This document shows, piece by piece, positions 5,954 to 10,188 of a stretch of 10,188 nucleotides of DNA. The position numbers and the translations under genes were made by a program. The DNA lies in contig RFUP01000052.1 of NCBI GenBank assembly GCA_009922885.1, positions 1 to 10,188 on the forward strand, given 5' to 3'. Each line of letters begins with the position of its first letter. Positions within the stretch are counted from its first letter, which is position 1. Source of the stretch: Paracoccaceae bacterium (GTDB lineage Bacteria; Pseudomonadota; Alphaproteobacteria; Rhodobacterales; Rhodobacteraceae). The notes below the pieces were generated by a model. It worked only from the letters and a program-made list of their open reading frames with translations, was not told the origin of the DNA and ran no database searches.

Positions 5954-6382
5954 ATGCAAATCAAATATCTCCACACGATGGTCCGGGTGAAGGATCTCGA
6001 AAAGTCGATGGCTTTCTACGAGCTTCTCGGCCTCAAGAAGACCCGCCATTACGACAGCGAAGAAGGCCGTTTCACGCTAATCTTTCTTGCCCCGCCCGGG
6101 CAAGAAGAGTGCCCGGTCGAGCTTACCTATAACTGGGATGGCGACGATGGCCTGCCCTCTGACGGCCGCCATTTCGGCCACCTCGCCTATGCCGTGGAAA
6201 ACATCTACGACATGTGCCAGCACCTGATGGATAACGGCGTCACCATCAATCGCCCGCCCCGCGATGGCCGAATGGCCTTCGTTCGCTCGCCGGACAATGT
6301 CTCGATCGAACTGCTCCAAATGGGCGATCCCCTGCCCAAAGCCGAACCTTGGGCGTCGATGCCCAACATTGGCCATTGGTAA
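5954..6382 (+). CDS. gloA: Lactoylglutathione lyase (glyoxalase I)
   Basis: Glyoxalase I isomerises the hemithioacetal of methylglyoxal and glutathione to S-lactoylglutathione, the first step of the GSH-dependent methylglyoxal detoxification route in the cytoplasm. The 142 residues form the usual two beta-alpha-beta-beta-beta modules of the VOC fold. The four expected metal ligands are present at H7 (LHTMVRV), E56 (VELTYNW), H76 (HFGHLAYAV) and E119 (SIELLQ), close to H5/E56/H74/E122 of the E. coli enzyme. RSPDN (111-115) is also typical. The short loops and this ligand set point to the Ni/Co-type bacterial enzyme. The ATG at 5954 follows GAGGGG. It is 68 bases after the Slam gene and probably an independent unit, ended by the hairpin at 6400-6419. 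Confidence 0.95.
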   Translation: MQIKYLHTMVRVKDLEKSMAFYELLGLKKTRHYDSEEGRFTLIFLAPPGQEECPVELTYNWDGDDGLPSDGRHFGHLAYAVENIYDMCQHLMDNGVTINRPPRDGRMAFVRSPDNVSIELLQMGDPLPKAEPWASMPNIGHW

Positions 6383-6399
6383 GGCCCTGCAAGCCCGGT

Positions 6400-6419
6400 G
6401 CGCGGGGCATTCCCCGCGC
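6400..6419. terminator. GC-rich hairpin between convergent gloA and marR genes
   Basis: GCGCGGGG and CCCCGCGC form a perfect 8-base-pair stem around a CATT loop. It lies 17 bases past the gloA stop and 12 bases before the stop of the convergent MarR-type gene, the position of a shared terminator. Neither strand has a T-run next to it, so it may act as a pause, 3'-end barrier or Rho-assisted terminator. Confidence 0.5.
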
Positions 6420-6431
6420 GCGTTCCGCGCC

Positions 6432-6941
6432 TCAGTAGATGTAGCGGATTTGGTCGGCCCAGTAGCGTTCCATCCGCTTCAATCCCGCCGTCACATCTTC
6501 AAGTCCTTGGATATCCAGAACACCGCGTGCCGCGATCCCCTCGGCTTGCCGCGCAAAGAGCGCCGACACCAACTCGCGGATCGTCCGCCCCTTGGCCGTC
6601 AACCGAACCCGCACAGAGCGGCGGTCCACCTCGCAACGCTGGTGGTGCATATATCCGGCCTCAACGAGCTTCTTCAGATTATAGCTCACGTTCGAACCCT
6701 GATAATACCCGCGCGACTTCAATTCACCGGCCGAAACTTCCTGCTCGCCCACATTGAACAGCAAAAGCGCTTGAACTGCGTTGATCTCAATAACCCCCAC
6801 GCGCTCGAACTCGTCCTTGATCACATCAAGTAGCAAGCGATGAAGGCGCTCGATTAGGCTCAGCGCCTCTAGGTATCCCGTCAGTAGCCCAACATCCCCG
6901 CGCGGTGCTTCAGCTGCCTGAACAGAGGAATGAATGCTCAT
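6432..6941 (-). CDS. MarR-family winged-helix regulator, LdtR-like
   Basis: This 169-residue protein has the MarR layout: N-terminal dimerisation helix (about 23-48), winged helix-turn-helix (about 54-112) and C-terminal dimerisation helices (about 118-165). The recognition helix reads GSNVSYNLKKLVEAGY (82-97) and the wing carries D106-R107-R108 then SVRVRL. The GYYQGSNVSYNLKKL segment resembles the alphaproteobacterial LdtR group, described in Liberibacter and Sinorhizobium as controlling L,D-transpeptidase and stress genes; that subgroup assignment is from memory of the motif, and no L,D-transpeptidase gene is next to it here. A single Cys (C103) sits just before the wing. The start has GGAG six bases upstream. 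The upstream sdhE terminator isolates it as a single-gene unit. Confidence 0.85.
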   Translation of the reverse strand: MSIHSSVQAAEAPRGDVGLLTGYLEALSLIERLHRLLLDVIKDEFERVGVIEINAVQALLLFNVGEQEVSAGELKSRGYYQGSNVSYNLKKLVEAGYMHHQRCEVDRRSVRVRLTAKGRTIRELVSALFARQAEGIAARGVLDIQGLEDVTAGLKRMERYWADQIRYIY

Positions 6942-6983
6942 GTTTGTCTCCGTGCTGTCTGCTCGGAAACGAGTTCTGGCGGT

Positions 6984-7002
6984 AAAACCCGAAGATCGGG
7001 TT
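6984..7002 (-). terminator. Terminator of the XRE-sdhE operon
   Basis: On the minus strand AACCCGA-TCT-TCGGGTT forms a 7-base-pair stem with a three-base loop, continuing into TTTT (6987-6984; the first two T are the stem's end). It lies 36 bases past the sdhE stop and before the MarR gene start, so it should separate the two units. On the plus strand the arms lead into A bases, so it is one-directional. Confidence 0.6.
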
Positions 7003-7038
7003 AAACTGAGGGCATTCCACTAAAATCCGAAGTATTCT

Positions 7039-7296
7039 TCAGGCGTTGATAAGATGGCGGATGCGCGCCACCAGATCGGTATGGGCTTCTGGCGCGTCCA
7101 TCTGGCCGCTCACCCATTGGTAAAGGTCCTGATCGTTCTCGTCGAGAAGCGCCTCGTAGCGATCCAAACCAGCGGCATCCATCCCCGGCAATTCCGCTTC
7201 GGCGAAACGCGACAGGATGATATCCATCTCCTTGATCCCGCGCCGCATCGAGCGCATGCCAAGGCGTTTCAGGCGGATTTCCCGCGTTTCCGTCAT
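7039..7296 (-). CDS. sdhE: SdhE, FAD assembly factor for succinate dehydrogenase
   Basis: SdhE (also called CptB, Sdh5 or DUF339) promotes covalent attachment of FAD to SdhA, and to FrdA in some bacteria, and acts in the cytoplasm. The 85 residues form the small five-helix fold. The invariant R-G-x-x-E motif is present as R19-G20-I21-K22-E23 within MRSMRRGIKEMDIIL, and the later DQDLYQWVSG segment (54-63) matches the family's D/N-D-x-D-L-Y-x-W signature. It follows the XRE gene with an ATGA overlap, and a GGAG lies 8 bases before its ATG, so translation is coupled. No sdh genes are in the window, which is common for this family. A terminator follows. Confidence 0.93.
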   Translation of the reverse strand: MTETREIRLKRLGMRSMRRGIKEMDIILSRFAEAELPGMDAAGLDRYEALLDENDQDLYQWVSGQMDAPEAHTDLVARIRHLINA

Positions 7297-7703
7297 TCCT
7301 CGCGCTCCTGCACTTTGAATTCACGCAGGGCCTTTTCCACCCGGCCGATCTTCTTTGCAAGGGCCTCGGCCTCGTCGCGCAATGCCGCAAGGTCCGCCAG
7401 CGCCTTGGCCAGCTCCGGCGAGGAACCGCCCGCCTCGGGCATCGCCACCCCATCGCCTTCGCCGTTCAAGAGCCACACCACCGAAACACCCAGCATCCCC
7501 GCCATCGTGGTCAGTCGGTTGGCACGGGGATCGGCGCGGTCGTCTTCCCAATCTTCCAGCGTCGAGGTCTTCACACCCAGCCGTTTGGCCAGCTGCTTCG
7601 GTGTCATGCCTACCGCTTCACGCGCCGCGGCAATCCGGTCCCCCAACGTTGCCACATCCGCTGCATAGTAACTTTGGGCGCTCATGTGCTCGTTCATTGC
7701 CAT
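7293..7703 (-). CDS. XRE-family helix-turn-helix regulator
   Basis: This encodes 136 residues. The ATG at 7703-7701 is chosen because AGGAG (7711-7715) lies 7 bases upstream; other in-frame ATGs at 7697 and 7685 are less well placed, and upstream codons run into the aminotransferase gene. The HTH_3/Cro-C1 domain spans about 19-72: LGDRIAAAREAVGMTPKQLA, then KRLGVKTSTLEDWEDDRADP, then MAGMLGVSVVWLLNGEG. A charged Ala/Leu-rich coiled coil (about 94-130) follows and probably mediates dimerisation. Its target is unknown; candidates are its own operon with sdhE and the divergent aminotransferase gene, since all share a 79-base control region. The stop overlaps the sdhE start (ATGA). Confidence 0.88.
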   Translation of the reverse strand: MAMNEHMSAQSYYAADVATLGDRIAAAREAVGMTPKQLAKRLGVKTSTLEDWEDDRADPRANRLTTMAGMLGVSVVWLLNGEGDGVAMPEAGGSSPELAKALADLAALRDEAEALAKKIGRVEKALREFKVQEREE

Positions 7704-7722
7704 CGCTCTTCTCCTTGTCCAC

Positions 7723-7752
7723 TTGCTTGGGATTTCGGCGCACCCTATTAGG
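7723..7752 (+). promoter_or_regulatory. Probable aminotransferase promoter with palindromic -10 region
   Basis: TTGCTT (7723-7728), 17 bases and TATTAG (7746-7751) form a moderate sigma-70-type promoter for the aminotransferase gene. The -10 lies inside the 9-base palindrome CCTATTAGG (7744-7752), which on the minus strand offers TAATAG as a possible -10 for the XRE-sdhE operon. A repressor bound here would block both directions; autoregulation by the XRE protein is a natural guess. Confidence 0.35.
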
Positions 7753-7782
7753 AACCGACCCGAAAGACAAACGGAGCCCCCC

Positions 7783-8985
7783 ATGTCGATCCTCGCAGCC
7801 GCTCTGAAGCGCGTGAAGCCCTCGCCCACCATCGCCGTCTCGAACCTCGCCATGGAACTCAAAGCGCAAGGCCGCGACATCATCTCGCTCGGCGCGGGCG
7901 AGCCGGATTTCCCCACCCCTGCGAACATCGCAGCCGCGGGCATCAAGGCGATCGAACAGGGCAAGACCCGTTACACCGCCGTAGACGGCATTCCCGAACT
8001 CAAGAAAGCCATCTGCGCCAAGTTCAAGCGCGAGAACAATCTCGAATACACCCCCGCGCAGATCTCGGTCGGCACGGGCGGCAAACAGGTGCTCTACAAT
8101 GCCTTCATGGCCACGCTGAACCCCGGTGACGAGGTCATCATCCCGGCGCCCTACTGGGTTTCCTACCCCGATATGGTGCTTCTGGCCTCCGGCACGCCGG
8201 TGATCGTCACCGCCACGCTGGAAAACAACTTCAAGATCACGCCCGAGCAACTCGAAGCCGCGATCACGCCGAAAACCAAGTGGTTCCTCTTCAACTCGCC
8301 CTCGAACCCCACGGGCGCAGGCTATAGCCGCAGCGAATTGAAGGCCCTCACCGACGTGCTCCTGCGCCATCCCCACGTCTGGGTGATGACCGACGACATG
8401 TATGAGCACCTCGCCTATGACGATTTCAAATTCTGCACCCCGGCCGAAGTGGAGCCGCAGCTCTATGACCGCACCCTCACCGTCAACGGAGTGTCCAAAG
8501 CCTATGCCATGACCGGCTGGCGCATCGGCTACGCGGGTGGCCCGAAGGATCTCATCGCCGCGATGCGCATGATCCAGAGCCAATCCACCTCGAACCCCTG
8601 CTCGGTCTCGCAATGGGCCGCTGTGGAAGCGCTCGACGGCAGCCAGGATTTCATCGCCCCGAACGCGCTGATGTTCGCCCGCCGCCGCGACCTCGTGGTG
8701 AAGGCGCTCAATGCCATTCCGGGCATCACCTGCCCCAATCCGGAAGGCGCGTTCTACGTCTATCCCTCCATCGCAGGCCTCATTGGCAAGACCACTGCGA
8801 ACGGCAAGAAAATCACCAATGACGAGGATTTCGCCACCGCTCTGCTCGAAGACACCGGCGTTGCCGTCGTGTTCGGCTCGGCCTTCGGCCTCTCGCCCAA
8901 CTTCCGCATCAGCTACGCTACCTCGGATGGAGAGCTTGCGGAGGCCTGCAAACGTATTGCATCTTTCTGTGAGTCGTTGACCTGA
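7783..8985 (+). CDS. aatA: Aspartate aminotransferase, class I/II PLP enzyme (AatA type)
   Basis: This enzyme transfers the amino group between aspartate/glutamate and their 2-oxo acids using PLP; some close relatives also accept prephenate or aromatic substrates. The protein has 400 residues, the size of rhizobial AatA. Key residues are visible: LGAGEPDFPTP (around 36-46), the NPTG loop at 175-178, D and Y of TDDMYEHLAY, the PLP-binding lysine K239 in NGVSKAYAMTGWRIGY, and R375 in SPNFRISYAT for the substrate alpha-carboxylate. The ATG at 7783 follows GGAG with six bases between. Upstream in-frame codons starting at 7684 encode a hydrophobic stretch that resembles a signal peptide, but family length and the Shine-Dalgarno argue against that start. 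It is divergent from the XRE-sdhE operon. Confidence 0.93.
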   Translation: MSILAAALKRVKPSPTIAVSNLAMELKAQGRDIISLGAGEPDFPTPANIAAAGIKAIEQGKTRYTAVDGIPELKKAICAKFKRENNLEYTPAQISVGTGGKQVLYNAFMATLNPGDEVIIPAPYWVSYPDMVLLASGTPVIVTATLENNFKITPEQLEAAITPKTKWFLFNSPSNPTGAGYSRSELKALTDVLLRHPHVWVMTDDMYEHLAYDDFKFCTPAEVEPQLYDRTLTVNGVSKAYAMTGWRIGYAGGPKDLIAAMRMIQSQSTSNPCSVSQWAAVEALDGSQDFIAPNALMFARRRDLVVKALNAIPGITCPNPEGAFYVYPSIAGLIGKTTANGKKITNDEDFATALLEDTGVAVVFGSAFGLSPNFRISYATSDGELAEACKRIASFCESLT

Positions 8986-9033
8986 TCACCGACTACGTAA
9001 ACGGTGTCTTGTGAACGAACGTAAGGAGTAGGC

Positions 9034-9459
9034 ATGGCGGGGGATTTGCCCGAGTATTATTTTCGAGTCCGGGAAAACGGCGCGTTCGTTTTCCGTGTGG
9101 ACACGGAAAACCGTCAGCGTCGCATCGAAATGGATCAGATTGCGACGGTCAACATCCGCAATGGCGAAATAAAACCGCAAGGGGATCGCCAGCTCACCGA
9201 GGAAGACATCTCGGTCATCCGTGACTGGATGGAGCATCGCCTCGCCACTCTCGCCGCGCGTGATATCGACGACATCCACCGCGCGGTCGACTATCTCAAC
9301 CAGACAACCCACTGGGCGCAGTCAAAAGCCACTGACGCCCAGCTGGATCTGGTCACCGATTCTCTCCTGCTCGCGATGCATGATCTGCGCTCGGTGTTGG
9401 TCCGGAAACGGGCCGACAGGTTGCTCTCAAATTACGAAGCGCGCACCCAGGCCGAATAA
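9034..9459 (+). CDS. Conserved-looking hypothetical protein
   Basis: This encodes 141 residues with no recognised domain, signal peptide or membrane segment, so it is probably cytoplasmic. The first ~55 residues look like a small beta sheet (EYYFRVRENGAFVFRVDTEN, then RRIEMDQIATVNIRNGEIKP). The rest is predicted helical, with LTEEDISVIRDWMEHRLATL (about 54-73), DIDDIHRAVDYLNQTTHWAQ and LVTDSLLLAMHDLRSVLVRK. The ATG follows TAAGGAGT at a normal spacing, which supports translation, and codon use matches its neighbours. It lies 48 bases after the aminotransferase gene on the same strand with no clear terminator between, so it may be read through from it. It ends three bases before the convergent MATE gene. 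Confidence 0.8.
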   Translation: MAGDLPEYYFRVRENGAFVFRVDTENRQRRIEMDQIATVNIRNGEIKPQGDRQLTEEDISVIRDWMEHRLATLAARDIDDIHRAVDYLNQTTHWAQSKATDAQLDLVTDSLLLAMHDLRSVLVRKRADRLLSNYEARTQAE

Positions 9460-9462
9460 GGC

Positions 9463-10188
9463 TCAGGAAGCGCGCTCCAGTCTGGGTAGGGACTGCCGCC
9501 AGAAGCGCAGCATCATGAACCCACCAGCCACGGCCAGCCCCGCCGCTAGCCCCAGCCATACGCCCACGCCTTCCCAGCCCACAACAAAGGCCAGCACGTA
9601 AGCCATGGGCGCCCCCACGCCCCAATAGGCAATGGTGGCGATAATCATCGGCACGCGGGTATCCTGCACCCCGCGCAACAGGCCCAGCGCCATCACCTGT
9701 GCCGAATCCGCCGCTTGGAAAAGCGCCGCCGCCGCCATCAGGGTCACGCCAATCGCGATCACTGCCGCGCGGTCAGGATCATCCGGTGCAAGGAAAAGCC
9801 CGATCATCACGTCGGGAATGGTCAGGAATGCGATCACTGTCAGCACCACGAAGACGAGCGACAGGAAAATCACCGTCGAAGCCCCTGTCCGCAGTTCCGC
9901 CAAGTCCCCTGCCCCAAGCGACCGCCCGGAGCGGATCGTCGCCACGTTGCTCAACCCCACATGCAGCATGAAGGTCATCGACGAGAGTTGCAGTGCAATC
10001 CCGTGCGCCGCCAGCGGCACGGTGCCGAGCCATCCCATCATCAAAGACGCTGCCGAGAAAAGCCCCACCTCTGCGATATTGGTAATGCCGATCGGCCAGC
10101 CCAAGCGGAACACCCGCCACAAGGCTTCCCAATCCGCCCGCCAGAACCGCACGAACAACTCATGTTCCGGCACCGCGCGAATCGCATA
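9463..10188 (-). CDS. MATE-family efflux transporter, N-terminal part outside window
   Basis: The frame is open to the window edge (a GTG at 10173 is internal), so only the C-terminal 241 residues of a roughly 450-residue protein are visible. They correspond to the second six-helix half of a NorM/MATE cation- or proton-coupled multidrug exporter. Matching features are the linker DWEALWRVFRLGWPIGITN, the helix AAHGIALQLSSMTFMLHVGLS with the family's R-x-G-R-x-L-G-A-G-D (IRSGRSLGAGD) after it, and the QVMALGLLRGVQDTRVPM loop. Six hydrophobic segments are countable, ending in a basic tail (RFWRQSLPRLERAS). The substrate cannot be inferred. It is convergent with the hypothetical gene, three bases apart, without a visible terminator. 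Confidence 0.92.
   Translation of the reverse strand, partial: YAIRAVPEHELFVRFWRADWEALWRVFRLGWPIGITNIAEVGLFSAASLMMGWLGTVPLAAHGIALQLSSMTFMLHVGLSNVATIRSGRSLGAGDLAELRTGASTVIFLSLVFVVLTVIAFLTIPDVMIGLFLAPDDPDRAAVIAIGVTLMAAAALFQAADSAQVMALGLLRGVQDTRVPMIIATIAYWGVGAPMAYVLAFVVGWEGVGVWLGLAAGLAVAGGFMMLRFWRQSLPRLERAS

Noticed and set aside
6962..6973. CTCG-GAAA-CGAG mini hairpin upstream of the MarR gene
   Set aside because: A 4-base-pair stem is expected often by chance at this GC content; no T-run or operator context supports it.
7684..7782. Hydrophobic N-terminal extension of the aminotransferase resembling a signal peptide
   Set aside because: The enzyme family is cytoplasmic, the 400-residue form matches relatives, and GGAG precedes the ATG at 7783; the extension covers the XRE start and promoter.
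7704..7964. N-terminal extension of the XRE gene into the aminotransferase gene
   Set aside because: The AGGAG at 7711-7715 fixes the start at 7703, the extension would run antisense through aatA, and the XRE domain is complete without it.
7618..8613. Long minus-strand open frame opposite the aminotransferase gene (331 codons)
   Set aside because: It arises from high-GC codon bias on the opposite strand; the translation is Gly/Arg/Asp-rich and lacks recognisable motifs, while the plus strand codes a full PLP enzyme.
8990..9011. CACCG/CGGTG inverted repeat after the aminotransferase gene
   Set aside because: The stem has only five base pairs with a long loop and no T-run; too weak to call a terminator.

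Overview
The window reads as chromosomal DNA from an alphaproteobacterium, most likely Rhodobacteraceae (Roseobacter group). Supporting signs are the high GC content, an alphaproteobacterial ThyX carrying RHRTANVNEYSARYS, a beta-type aspartate aminotransferase with N175/K239 numbering, a DUF2177 membrane protein and an LdtR-like MarR regulator. I see no tRNA, rRNA, CRISPR array, insertion sequence or phage genes. Genes are densely packed and no gene-free stretch exceeds 300 bases. These calls come from reading the sequence only; no database search was run.

Layout: (1) 1-1037 holds the 3' end of a DoxX-type membrane protein gene, a convergent four-helix membrane protein and a Spx/ArsC-fold reductase-like protein. 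(2) 1231-1437 is a stand-alone cold-shock protein, convergent with a small exported Cys-rich protein. Upstream of the latter lie a DUF2177 membrane protein and thyX, all on the minus strand. (3) 3456-5885, divergent from thyX, is the most notable part: a two-gene unit coding a lipoprotein with a C-terminal TbpB-like beta-barrel and a Slam (surface lipoprotein assembly modulator; TPR plus DUF560 barrel) outer-membrane protein. This looks like a compact type XI secretion (T11SS) substrate/translocon pair. (4) 5954-6382 encodes glyoxalase I, convergent with a MarR-family regulator and separated from it by a GC-rich hairpin. (5) 7039-7703 is a translationally coupled pair coding an XRE-type regulator and SdhE, ending in a terminator and divergent from the aspartate aminotransferase gene (7783-8985). 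(6) 9034-9459 encodes an unrecognised small protein, convergent with the 3' part of a MATE efflux transporter gene that runs off the window.

Most genes are housekeeping functions: dTMP synthesis, methylglyoxal detoxification, SDH flavinylation and amino-acid transamination. The Slam/lipoprotein pair is the accessory system: the lipoprotein would cross the inner membrane by Sec, be lipidated, and be delivered to the cell surface through the Slam barrel. No TonB-dependent receptor gene is next to it, so its ligand cannot be named from context.
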